NCBI RefSeq assembly: GCF_003467445.1
Contig: NZ_QSGS01000002.1
Location: forward strand, 124,001-188,000
DNA: 64,000 nucleotides
DNA from: Exiguobacterium sp. AM39-5BH
GTDB lineage: Bacteria > Bacillota > Bacilli > Exiguobacteriales > Exiguobacteriaceae
Direction: 5' to 3'
Both the position numbers and the translations under genes were made by a program. The notes under the pieces are model-generated. The model saw only the letters and a list, made by a program, of their open reading frames with translations. It was not told where the DNA came from and made no database searches. Numbering within the stretch: position 1 is the stretch's first letter; each line of letters opens with the position of its first letter. Below, piece by piece: positions 19,115 through 27,208 of this stretch.

Positions 19115-20383
19115 TTATACCCAACCGCGGAACCGTGACGCTTCTGCCATCTTACGCACGCCGACCATATAAGCCGCGAGGCGCATGTCGACTTTCCGGG
19201 CCGACGATGTATTGTATACGGTATTAAATGAATGGACGAGTACTTTTTCGAGTTTCTCTTCGACTTCTTCTTCCGTCCAATAGTAACCTTGATTGTTTTG
19301 CACCCATTCGAAGTACGATACCGTCACACCGCCGCTCGAAGCAAGCACATCTGGGACGAGCAGGATGCCACGTTCCGTCAAAATGCGAGTCGCCTCGTTC
19401 GTCGTCGGCCCGTTCGCGGCCTCGACGACGATTGACGCTTTGATGTTGTCGGCATTGAGCTCGGTGATTTGGTTCTCGATTGCGGCTGGGACCAAGATGT
19501 CGCAGTCGAGTTCGAGCATTTCTTTGTTCGAGATCGTGTTCTTGAACAGTGTCGAGATTGTCCCGAACGAGTCGCGGCGGTCGAGCAGATATGGGATATC
19601 GAGCCCGTTCTCGTCATGAATCGCACCGTATGCATCACTGACGGCGATCACTTTTGCACCGGCGTCATGCATGAATTTTGACAAGAAACTTCCTGCGTTC
19701 CCGAACCCTTGAACGACGACGCGCGCACCTTTCAACTCGATGCCGCGACGGAGCGCCGCTTCCCGAATCATGATGGCCACACCTTTTGCCGTTGCGGTTT
19801 CACGTCCGTGCGAGCCACCAAGCACAAGCGGTTTCCCGGTGATGAAGCCTGGTGAGTTGAATTCATCGATGCGGCTATATTCATCCATCATCCATGCCAT
19901 GATTTGTGAGTTCGTGAACACGTCTGGTGCAGGAATGTCTTTTGTCGGTCCAACAAATTGACTGATTGCCCGAACATACCCGCGGCTCAAACGCTCGATT
20001 TCACGGAAACTCATCTCACGCGGATCACAGACGATTCCACCTTTCCCTCCACCGTAAGGCAAGTCCACGATTCCGGCTTTCAAACTCATCCAGACCGATA
20101 ACGCCTTGACTTCAACTTCTGTTACGCTCGGATGGAAGCGAATTCCACCTTTCGTCGGTCCGACCGCATCGTTGTGTTGAGCGCGGTATCCAGTGAATAT
20201 CTTGGTCGATCCATCATCCATGCGTACTGGGATGCGGACGGTCAACATCCGAAGCGGCTCTTTTAAAAGCTCATACATCTCTTCTGGATACCCGAGTTTA
20301 TCAAGTGCCTCGTGTATCACTTCTTGTGTCGATTCAAGGATGTTTTTCCGTTGTTGATGACCTTTTTCTTGATCCGTAATCAT
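19115..20383 (-). CDS. gudB: NAD-specific glutamate dehydrogenase
   Basis: Oxidatively deaminates glutamate to 2-oxoglutarate and ammonia, linking nitrogen and carbon metabolism. The 422-residue protein has KGGIRFHP, the catalytic-lysine region LPYGGGKGGIVCDP and a Rossmann motif VVQGFGNAGS. No in-frame duplication like that of the cryptic B. subtilis gudB allele is visible, so it should be active. Start ATG at 20383 (MITDQEKG) with GGGAGGAAA upstream; the longer frame to 20464 reads through the promoter. A cre-like site lies upstream. Confidence 0.96.
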   Translation of the reverse strand: MITDQEKGHQQRKNILESTQEVIHEALDKLGYPEEMYELLKEPLRMLTVRIPVRMDDGSTKIFTGYRAQHNDAVGPTKGGIRFHPSVTEVEVKALSVWMSLKAGIVDLPYGGGKGGIVCDPREMSFREIERLSRGYVRAISQFVGPTKDIPAPDVFTNSQIMAWMMDEYSRIDEFNSPGFITGKPLVLGGSHGRETATAKGVAIMIREAALRRGIELKGARVVVQGFGNAGSFLSKFMHDAGAKVIAVSDAYGAIHDENGLDIPYLLDRRDSFGTISTLFKNTISNKEMLELDCDILVPAAIENQITELNADNIKASIVVEAANGPTTNEATRILTERGILLVPDVLASSGGVTVSYFEWVQNNQGYYWTEEEVEEKLEKVLVHSFNTVYNTSSARKVDMRLAAYMVGVRKMAEASRFRGWV

Positions 20384-20444
20384 GAAGGTTTCCTCCCCTA
20401 AATTGTCGATTCTCCCCCAAGAATCAACCTCGTATTCGTTTAAA

Positions 20445-20473
20445 AGTATATCTGATACGCGCATAATTTGAAA
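20445..20473 (-). promoter_or_regulatory. Promoter of gudB
   Basis: Minus strand TTTCAA (20468-20473), 17-bp spacer, TATACT (20445-20450). The -10 is one base from consensus, the -35 is weak. Confidence 0.6.
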
Positions 20474-20490
20474 GGCTTTTACGAAAATAA

Positions 20491-20504
20491 TGAAAGCGTT
20501 TTCT
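20491..20504. promoter_or_regulatory. cre-like site upstream of gudB
   Basis: TGAAAGCGTTTTCT matches the CcpA operator consensus TGWAANCGNTNWCA at all but the last position. It is centred about 60 bp upstream of the predicted gudB start, a position more often used for activation than for repression. CcpA control is inference. Confidence 0.55.
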
Positions 20505-20514
20505 AAAACAAAAA

Positions 20515-20537
20515 AAGAAGGGATGGGTTCCCTTCTT
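20515..20537 (-). terminator. Intrinsic terminator after ddl
   Basis: Arms AAGAAGGGA and TCCCTTCTT around a 5-base loop, followed on the minus strand by a run of T. It overlaps the ddl stop codon. Confidence 0.85.
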
Positions 20538-21453
20538 ACTTTTCAAGCGCGAGCGCGATGAAGCGTTCTAATAGTTCCCCATATGAGATTCCGACAGCGC
20601 GGGCGCTATCTGGGAAGAGACTGAGCGGCGTCATGCCCGGTAGCGTGTTCGTCTCTAAAATATAAGCGAGTCCTTCTTCTGAGACGAGGAAGTCTGAACG
20701 GGAATAACCGCTACACCCTAGAGCACGGTGTGCCAGGATGGCAGCCGCCTGGACTTCCTTGGTCAACGCATCCGATAGTTCAGCCGGGCAGACGTGAATC
20801 GAGCCGCCCTCTGAATATTTTGATTCGTAATCGTAAAACTCGTTTTTCGGAATGATTTCGATTACGGGGAGTGCTTCCTCGGCCCCATGGTTCCCTAGAA
20901 CAGGCACCGTTAATTCACGGCCTTTAATATACTGTTCGACCAAGACCGCCGTGTCACACTGGAACGCTTTCACGATCCCGTCGCGGAGCATCGCTTCGTC
21001 CATCGCGATCGTCAGCCCGTTCGATGAACCTTCTTGGGCAGGTTTGACGACACATGGGAATTCACCACCCCATTCAACGATTTTCGCGTCGATATCATCT
21101 CCTGTTTCAATAAGGACATCACGAGCAATGCGAATACCGGCAGCGCCGAAAATAATTTTCGCACGGGCCTTATCCATCGCGAGTGCTGAAGCCAGTACGC
21201 CTGAACCTGTGTAAGGTAAGCCGGCCATCTCTAGAAGCGACTGAACGCGCCCATCTTCTCCGTACTTGCCATGCAATGCGCTTACGACGACATCGGCTTG
21301 AAGCGTCAATAAATCGTTCGCCCGGTCCGGGTGAAAATCAATCGCTATGACGTCGTGTCCTCGTTCTTTGAGAGCCTGAATCATTCCATTACCACTCGTG
21401 AGCGACACTTCGCGCTCACCAGATACTCCACCATATAATACCGCGACTTTCAT
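20536..21453 (-). CDS. ddl: D-alanine--D-alanine ligase
   Basis: Makes the D-Ala-D-Ala dipeptide used by MurF for peptidoglycan precursors. The ATP-grasp protein of 305 residues begins MKVAVLYGGVSGEREVSL and contains LHGKYGEDG, the ATP-loop region PAQEGSSNGL, GYSRSDFLV and the metal-ligand NTLPGMTPLS. SRSD in place of the commoner ARVD is notable but seen in the wider family. The residue before VSGEREVSL fits the D-Ala-D-Ala rather than the D-lactate form, though this is not decisive. Start ATG at 21453 with AAGGAGAG upstream. It is a single-gene unit with its own promoter and terminator. Confidence 0.94.
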   Translation of the reverse strand: MKVAVLYGGVSGEREVSLTSGNGMIQALKERGHDVIAIDFHPDRANDLLTLQADVVVSALHGKYGEDGRVQSLLEMAGLPYTGSGVLASALAMDKARAKIIFGAAGIRIARDVLIETGDDIDAKIVEWGGEFPCVVKPAQEGSSNGLTIAMDEAMLRDGIVKAFQCDTAVLVEQYIKGRELTVPVLGNHGAEEALPVIEIIPKNEFYDYESKYSEGGSIHVCPAELSDALTKEVQAAAILAHRALGCSGYSRSDFLVSEEGLAYILETNTLPGMTPLSLFPDSARAVGISYGELLERFIALALEK

Positions 21454-21495
21454 CAAATCTCTCCTTCGGCTAACTTATCAAAAATTCAAGTTTTA

Positions 21496-21501
21496 TCATA
21501 C
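21496..21501 (-). promoter_or_regulatory. Extended -10 promoter of ddl
   Basis: The minus strand reads TGG-TATGAT roughly 40 bp before the ddl ATG, an extended -10 (TGnTATGAT). No strong -35 is present. Coordinates mark the hexamer and are approximate by one or two bases. Confidence 0.55.
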
Positions 21502-21549
21502 CATGTGTCGCCCGAAAACAATAGAAACAGAACCGTAAAAAAGCCGTAC

Positions 21550-22131
21550 TTACGCGAACGTATCGTACAGCTGTTTCACGGCCTGTTCAGTTTGAATCGT
21601 CTTGCCATATTCCATCATGACATAAGGGCTCACAGTCGTCGTCCGACCGTATTCTGACAGGATGGCAGCCAACCGTTCCTCGACGTCTGGTTTGAGCACT
21701 TCCACGAAGTGAAGGTAATAACGTCCCTCATAATGATAGAACGCGCCGCCCTGTTCTGTGTCCTGCATGTGTGGGAACAAGCGAATCGAGGCGTTGATGA
21801 CATCCTCGATATCGTCAAATTGATAAATCAAATGATGAATCACGTCAATCGTGAGCCGAATCTCGACTTGTTCGTGATCTGATTCCGTGACGGGTGCATC
21901 AACTTTTTGCACGTCGATGACGAGACCGTCTCGAGGAAACATCGTCACATTCAAATCGACGGTCCCTTGTGGCATGAAGCCAAATTCCGCCTCAGCCGTC
22001 TCTAGCAATTCACGCCACAGATCTTGGCCGTTCTCCCCAACGATTGTATCGATGGCAATGCCTCGAACGGATAAATCGCTCGCGGTCAAGTATACTCTCA
22101 AATGTTCTTTTGTTTGCTTCTCAAATCTCAA
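21550..22131 (-). CDS. mecB: MecA/YpbH-type adaptor protein
   Basis: A 193-residue protein matching the MecA family, whose N-terminal domain captures substrates and C-terminal domain docks on the ClpC ATPase. MRFEKQTKEHLRVYLTASDLSVRGI is the family N-terminus; the C-terminal half (FYHYEGRYYLHFVEV...EYG) fits the ClpC-binding domain. The linker between them is acidic. Location near the recS-ypbB-fer cluster suggests the YpbH (MecB) paralogue rather than MecA itself. Its targets cannot be read from sequence. It lies about 60 bp downstream of the MerR-family gene. Confidence 0.85.
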   Translation of the reverse strand: MRFEKQTKEHLRVYLTASDLSVRGIAIDTIVGENGQDLWRELLETAEAEFGFMPQGTVDLNVTMFPRDGLVIDVQKVDAPVTESDHEQVEIRLTIDVIHHLIYQFDDIEDVINASIRLFPHMQDTEQGGAFYHYEGRYYLHFVEVLKPDVEERLAAILSEYGRTTTVSPYVMMEYGKTIQTEQAVKQLYDTFA

Positions 22132-22192
22132 ACGAAAACCTCCAAAGAATAATCGATTCTACTGTATAAGCTACTCTCGTTTATTCGACCTG

Positions 22193-23050
22193 TCAAATAG
22201 TTGATAACCATTCGGTCCACTGCTCAGGTGTGTCCCCAAGGAAAGCGGATTCGAACTCGGTCGCGTGAACGCTTACGGCATACCCGCCGGCACCGATTAC
22301 GAGGTGAGGATGGTCAGCCTGGATAAAGCGCATCGCTTCTTTCAACCCTTCAATGTGCTCTGTCAATGTGCATGAAAAAATCAAACATTTGGCATCGATC
22401 TCGTGCAATGCCTCGTTCAAATCTTCTTTCGGAAAACCCGCTCCAAGAAAAATTACATCATATCCATACTGGCGTAAGTAAAGGGTCACGAACAAAAGTC
22501 CGAGCTCATGCATCTCTCCCGGGGCACATACACAGATAATACGCGGTAAAAAAGGATTCATCGGCATTTGTAACGAGAGTGTGGACAAACGAGCTCGTAA
22601 AAAAGCCGTCGCAAAATGCTCATGCGCGATTGTGATATCCCCATTCTCCCACCTTGTCCCGATTTCCATCAGCAATGGCCCGATGATGTCTTTCGTGACT
22701 TTTTCAAAACTGAACGTATTAAAGGCACGATTAATCAAATCGTGCGCCTTTCGTTCATCAAATGCAAGTAACGCCTCGAGCAATCCGTCCATGAGTTCCT
22801 CATCATACAGACGGGTAGGCTTTGGCTTGGGGGCTTCATGAAGTTGTTGAATCGCTTGGGAAACGGTCAATCCTTCGCGTTGTTTATCAACGACCCATTT
22901 GATTTTTTCTACGTCCTGATCGGAATACAGTCGATGTCCAGACTCGGTTCGACTCGGAACGATGAATTGATAGCGACGTTCCCACGCCCGAATCGTGGTC
23001 GGGTTGACTCCGGTGAGTGACGCGACCGTCTTAATGGAATACTTCGGCAT
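22193..23050 (-). CDS. MerR-family regulator with cobalamin-binding domain (CarH/LitR-like photoreceptor candidate)
   Basis: 285 residues in three parts: an N-terminal MerR winged helix (YSIKTVASLTGVNPTTIRAWERRY), a four-helix middle domain, and a C-terminal Rossmann-type B12-binding domain. The middle domain holds the light-sensing signature W-x9-EH exactly (Trp134, Glu144-His145). The B12 domain holds ExHxxG (Glu179, His181, Gly184), where the histidine is the lower cobalt ligand. CarH/LitR proteins of this build bind DNA in the dark with adenosylcobalamin and release it on light, usually to induce carotenoid genes. No such target is next to it here. Start ATG at 23050 (MPKYSIKTV) has AGGAGGGG upstream. 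Confidence 0.88.
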   Translation of the reverse strand: MPKYSIKTVASLTGVNPTTIRAWERRYQFIVPSRTESGHRLYSDQDVEKIKWVVDKQREGLTVSQAIQQLHEAPKPKPTRLYDEELMDGLLEALLAFDERKAHDLINRAFNTFSFEKVTKDIIGPLLMEIGTRWENGDITIAHEHFATAFLRARLSTLSLQMPMNPFLPRIICVCAPGEMHELGLLFVTLYLRQYGYDVIFLGAGFPKEDLNEALHEIDAKCLIFSCTLTEHIEGLKEAMRFIQADHPHLVIGAGGYAVSVHATEFESAFLGDTPEQWTEWLSTI

Positions 23051-23148
23051 TGTAGCCCCTCCTCTCCTACTGTTTCTTCTCTTTAAGTATAGACCCATCC
23101 GAAACCCTTTACCTGTTTTATTGTGCAATCCGTGTGAGAAATCGGTGA

Positions 23149-23168
23149 GATTGTGCATATTCACAATC
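23149..23168. promoter_or_regulatory. Inverted repeat upstream of the CarH-like gene, candidate operator
   Basis: GATTGTG, six bases, CACAATC is a perfect 7-bp inverted repeat about 100 bp before the regulator start. A related half site ATTGTGCA recurs at 23120-23127, 30 bp from its copy at 23150-23157. The spacing, about three helical turns, is suggestive of an autoregulatory operator; binding is inference. Confidence 0.45.
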
Positions 23169-23189
23169 CCATGTACCTAATCATAAAAA

Positions 23190-23211
23190 AATACGACGTT
23201 CCCGTCGTATT
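23190..23211 (-). terminator. Intrinsic terminator after the 67-residue membrane protein gene
   Basis: Arms AATACGACG and CGTCGTATT around the loop TTCC; the minus strand continues with seven T residues. Confidence 0.85.
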
Positions 23212-23213
23212 GT

Positions 23214-23417
23214 TCAGAAAAAGATGGTGTGACGACCTATATATATAAACACAAGAATAATAACAAACATCGTCAACGTCAACGTCAGGGCGAGCGGTCG
23301 CTTCAGCCAGTTATCGTTCAATTTTTCTTTCCGCTCATGCTCTTGCCTTTCAGCGCGAGACGGCAACGTGTCCACCATTTGTTCACGAAGTGAGTCCGCT
23401 TGGTTCCGATGTCGCAA
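23214..23417 (-). CDS. Small single-pass membrane protein, unknown function
   Basis: 67 residues: a charged, cytoplasm-like N-terminal half rich in Arg, Glu and Lys (RAERQEHERKEKLNDNW) followed by one hydrophobic helix (LALTLTLTMFVIILVFIYIG) and a short tail. The start is TTG at 23417 with AAAGGAGGG upstream, and a strong terminator follows, so it looks like a genuine gene. It lies downstream of recS in the same direction. I do not recognise a family; small anchored proteins of this form are common in Bacillales. Confidence 0.7.
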   Translation of the reverse strand: MRHRNQADSLREQMVDTLPSRAERQEHERKEKLNDNWLKRPLALTLTLTMFVIILVFIYIGRHTIFF

Positions 23418-23458
23418 CGTGTGCCCTCCTTTACCTTTTTTATCATTTTACTATGATA

Positions 23459-24886
23459 TCAATCAAAGGAGAAGATACGAGCTAACCGATGTTTCCAATC
23501 TGTCACATTCTTTGTCACAGGTTGCACAGATGTCGGAAAAACGATTTCCCCACAGACATCGCAACAATCGTCTTGTTTGACAGGTCTTTCCGAGAAATAA
23601 TGCAATAAATAGTCTCTTCGACAAGTCTTGATTAAGGCATAGTCCATCATCTGTCCGAGTTGTCGATATCTGGCCCGCTTTCTCTCTTTTACCCAATCAA
23701 TCGCTTCGGCAAGCGTTCGTTCGGCGAGCATCTGGTTCAACAGTCCCCACACTGGATCATCATCATTCAACTTTAACAAGCGTGGCAATTGAGTCAGACT
23801 CGTGCCGTTATCGCGTTCCAAATACGCGAGACGGATATCTTTTTCTTTCGGATATTGTTGGTCAATTAAAAATTGTTGGATGCGTTCGTCGCCCTCGGCA
23901 TAAAGCAAAACGGCAAATGCCGGCTTCCCGTCTCGCCCCGCACGCCCGATTTCTTGCATATACGCTTCCAGCGTCGCCGGGATTTGATAGTGGATGACCG
24001 ACCGAACGTTATCTTTATTCACCCCCATCCCAAAGGCACTCGTACATACCATGACAGCGACTTCGTCTCGTAAAAATTGCGATTGAACGAGCCGGCGGTC
24101 TTCTGTCGACATGCCGCCATGATAAAACAAAGCATTGTCGAGGTGAAGCGCGAGCGCTTCCGCTTCGCGCCGTGTCGCCGTATAGATGACGGCAGGTTTT
24201 GGTACATCATGGACGAGTTCACTCAAACGGCGCATCTTGTCCTCGGACTCGAGACGTTCGACGATAAGTCGAATCTCGGGACGGTTCGCTGAATGGACGA
24301 ACTGCGCCGGCGAGAACAATGCCAGCTTCTCAATGATGTCTCGCTTTACCGCTTTAGGGGCTGTTGCGGTGACGGCCATACACTGTGGGCTGCCAAGTTG
24401 TTTTCGCAGCTCACCTAAGCGTGCATATTCTGGACGAAACTCATGGCCCCACTGCGAGATACAGTGTGCCTCATCGACGACGAGCATTTGAATTTTTGTC
24501 CGCGCGAGCGCTCGCGTCACATGAGGCACCGCTAGTTGCTCAGGTGATAAATACAAAAAACGGTATCGTTTTAAATGATTCAATATCTCTTGTTTTTCTT
24601 CAAGCGTCTCCATCGATGTCAATCTTGCCACACCACGCTCGCCACGCTCACGGATGTGGAGCATCTGATCTTCAATCAGTGACAAGAGTGGCGAGACGAT
24701 AATCGTCAAACCGTCATTCTTAATATAGGAGGGAAGTTGAAACGTCAACGACTTTCCGGCCCCAGTCGGCATGATGGCGAGCACGTCTTGCCCGTCGGCG
24801 ACCGCATCGATCACTTCACGTTGCCCTGGACGAAAACTCTCATAGCCAAACACTCGCTTCAACGTCTTCTCAAACAAATGTCTCAC
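23459..24886 (-). CDS. recS: RecQ-family ATP-dependent DNA helicase (RecS type)
   Basis: A 475-residue superfamily 2 helicase. It starts FGYESFRPGQREVI, with Walker A MPTGAGKS, DEAH box VVDEAHCISQWGHEFRPEY, motif III TATAP, motif VI QEIGRAGRDGKP, and a cysteine-rich zinc-binding end (CRRD...CCDVC). No HRDC domain follows, so it is the short RecQ form like B. subtilis RecS/YpbC. Such helicases unwind recombination and stalled-fork structures. Its ATG at 24886 overlaps the end of ypbB, and the recS-ypbB-fer neighbourhood matches B. subtilis. Confidence 0.94.
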   Translation of the reverse strand: MRHLFEKTLKRVFGYESFRPGQREVIDAVADGQDVLAIMPTGAGKSLTFQLPSYIKNDGLTIIVSPLLSLIEDQMLHIRERGERGVARLTSMETLEEKQEILNHLKRYRFLYLSPEQLAVPHVTRALARTKIQMLVVDEAHCISQWGHEFRPEYARLGELRKQLGSPQCMAVTATAPKAVKRDIIEKLALFSPAQFVHSANRPEIRLIVERLESEDKMRRLSELVHDVPKPAVIYTATRREAEALALHLDNALFYHGGMSTEDRRLVQSQFLRDEVAVMVCTSAFGMGVNKDNVRSVIHYQIPATLEAYMQEIGRAGRDGKPAFAVLLYAEGDERIQQFLIDQQYPKEKDIRLAYLERDNGTSLTQLPRLLKLNDDDPVWGLLNQMLAERTLAEAIDWVKERKRARYRQLGQMMDYALIKTCRRDYLLHYFSERPVKQDDCCDVCGEIVFPTSVQPVTKNVTDWKHRLARIFSFD

Positions 24887-25891
24887 CTCGTTTCAATCGT
24901 GCGAATACCAAACGGATTTGAAAGTAACTGATTCCGTCAACCTTTTCAAAAATCGGCTTGAGCGCCCAACTTGATTCGTCACGCAGTTGCTCGACTTGTT
25001 TGATTTGTTCGGGCGGAACGAATTGAGCAAGCGGGAACTCATCTAAATACATCGCCATCTCAACCACATGATCTTCAATCGTGCTCGTGCGCAGCCGTCG
25101 GTTAGACTGAACTTGCTGGAACGATCGGCCGGCGAGAACTGTTCATACGATTCTCGCGCCGATAAAGTCATCCGCTCACTCGATAACCCGTGGGCAAATC
25201 CTAAAAGCTTCGCATCTTGCGGCAGCTCCCAAAGGAGAGCGTTCCACCCGGCCAAAAAGTAGAGCCTTGCTGTGCGCGCATCAACATCGAGTAGCGCTGC
25301 GATTTGCTCGTACGTATACCCGGTTTCAAATGCTCCAGTAAACCGGTAGACGACAGCGGTCGCATACGGATCTCCAATCGTTTCGAGCGCCGTCTCAAGT
25401 TCTTGATGAAAACTCTGAATCAGCGATTGCCATTCTCGTTCGGTCCGGACGATTTGTTTGACCCAACGTTCTGCTAATCGATCGGCTTGGACCGGGTAAA
25501 ACGTCCGCTCATGCTTGAGCGACATGAACGTCTGGATGAACAAGCTGAGCCGCTTCCACGTCATCGTCGTATAATCCCGATACTCACCACCGAGACGGTC
25601 GAACAGGTCGCTGACCGCATCCGGGGAAGCAAGCATGGTGCCAGCTTCAGTCAACGTGAAACTCGCTCGGTTCAGCCAGCCTCGCTTCTCAAACGAGGCA
25701 AGCAGTTTTTCATAGTCATACTTCGTATAAGGGAACAATCCAAAAATCGGTTCCAAATCATAAAAAAAGGCATCTTGCAACGTCGTAGCCGAGCGTTTTC
25801 CGTTCAACACGTGAAATAGACTTCGCTCGCTACGCTCTCCTCTCAAGCGTTGGATAGCGAGTAGCAATACCCCGTCCGCCAAGTGAACCAT
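24870..25891 (-). CDS. ypbB: YpbB family protein with C-terminal helicase-associated HTH, interrupted by one frameshift
   Basis: The long N-terminal part (start near 25891) is a mainly helical domain of unknown function. The C-terminal part, in another frame, reads NRRLRTSTIEDHVVEMAMYLDE, the signature of the helix-turn-helix domain found at the C-terminus of YpbB and of RecQ-type helicases. Adding one C near 25134 joins them (AGRSFQQVQSNRRL) and gives 340 residues, close to the B. subtilis protein. The gene overlaps recS, so a functional link to that helicase is likely. The frameshift is probably a consensus error. Confidence 0.85.
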
Positions 25892-25943
25892 CGTTCCACC
25901 TCCTCGTCAAAATTATGCTTCCAAAACGTTATTCGTTTCTTCA

Positions 25944-25972
25944 TTGAAATCTTTGGGTATGTAGACTACAAT
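25944..25972 (+). promoter_or_regulatory. Sigma-A-type promoter of fer
   Basis: TTGAAA (25944-25949), 17-bp spacer, TACAAT (25967-25972), about 60 bp before the fer start codon. Confidence 0.75.
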
Positions 25973-26006
25973 TACTCATAGTCAGTAGAAAATCATTTCT
26001 ATGTAG

Positions 26007-26282
<276 letters not shown>

Positions 26283-26285
26283 GAG

Positions 26286-26316
26286 AGACATGTGTGCCTT
26301 ATGGGCGCACATGTCT
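26286..26316 (+). terminator. Intrinsic terminator of fer
   Basis: GACATGTGTGCC and GGGCGCACATGTC pair around TTAT, followed by six T residues that overlap the stop codon of the convergent nuclease gene. Confidence 0.85.
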
Positions 26317-26319
26317 TTT

Positions 26320-27117
26320 TTATCGGGCCGCTCTTCTAAACCCCGCTTCAATCGCTTCTTTTTCTGAACAAAACATTTCTTCTGGAATCGTCCGTTCATA
26401 GCTCGCACCATTCGGGACATGATAGATTTTAGTCCCTTCTCTGTTGATATTCCCTTTAATGTTACATTCGTCCGCATCTCTTCCCGACTGGGCCGGTTCG
26501 GTCGCCTCGGAACTGAAACCATTGCCGGTCACATAATCTTCTAGACTCCAAATGCCAAGTAAATCCTGACGCGCCTCCCGCTCGACGGCGCGAAAGGCAT
26601 CAATGTGTTGCGTGTTCGGTGCATACACGTAGGCGACGCGCGCCAGCCCACGGCGTAACAATTCCTCGTTCAACATCGCGTCATCGTACCAAACGTAGGC
26701 AAGGGTCCGTTGATAGCGATCGTAGCGTCCGACGTCATACTCGAGCGTGATTGCATCCCCTTCCGGTAACCAGCGCTCGACGAATGATTTGGCGTCTTCA
26801 CCGAACGGTTGGACAGGTAGCGTCGGATGGCTCGTTTCCGGGGTATCGATGAGCAAGAGACGAATCGATTCGGTCGCTCCGTTCTCAAACTCGACTTTGA
26901 GCGTATCGCCATCGATGACACGTTCAAGGGTGACCGTTTCGGTCTGCCCGACCGGTCTGGCCACTTGTCGCGCGACGGACGACGACGGAAAATCGTCTTC
27001 TAGCTCGACGAGCGATTCCGGCGGGTCGATTTGTTCGGCGAACCAGTCGTCCGTAGAGCAACCCGTGAGCGAGACGCTCAACACGACGGCGATCAGCAAT
27101 TGCCACCATTTTTTCAA
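26320..27117 (-). CDS. Thermonuclease-family (SNase) lipoprotein with C-terminal sunset-like domain
   Basis: 265 residues starting at the TTG at 27117 with GAGGTGAG upstream. The lipoprotein signal is MKKWWQLLIAVVLSVSLTGC with acceptor Cys20, so it is surface-anchored. A staphylococcal-nuclease domain follows: VIDGDTLKVEF, LLLIDTPET, ERWLPEGDAITLEYD and RYQRTLAYVWYDDAMLNEELLRRGLARV. The C-terminus (ECNIKGNINREGTKIYHVPNG, then EEMFCSEKEAIEAGFRRA) resembles the short sunset domain often attached to extracellular nucleases in Bacillales. Likely degrades extracellular DNA or RNA. The long in-frame N-terminal extension to 27309 crosses a terminator and is rejected. Confidence 0.9.
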   Translation of the reverse strand: MKKWWQLLIAVVLSVSLTGCSTDDWFAEQIDPPESLVELEDDFPSSSVARQVARPVGQTETVTLERVIDGDTLKVEFENGATESIRLLLIDTPETSHPTLPVQPFGEDAKSFVERWLPEGDAITLEYDVGRYDRYQRTLAYVWYDDAMLNEELLRRGLARVAYVYAPNTQHIDAFRAVEREARQDLLGIWSLEDYVTGNGFSSEATEPAQSGRDADECNIKGNINREGTKIYHVPNGASYERTIPEEMFCSEKEAIEAGFRRAAR

Positions 27118-27147
27118 TTGTCTCACCTCTACACCAGTATAACAAAA

Positions 27148-27179
27148 AAGGTTGTTTGACTTAAGCGTCAAACAACCTT
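27148..27179 (-). terminator. Intrinsic terminator of the nup-type operon
   Basis: Perfect 13-base arms AAGGTTGTTTGAC and GTCAAACAACCTT around TTAAGC, followed on the minus strand by a T-run. It ends the transporter transcript before the nuclease gene. Confidence 0.9.
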
Positions 27180-27208
27180 GATGAAATGGACATTTGTCCT
27201 TTTGCAGT

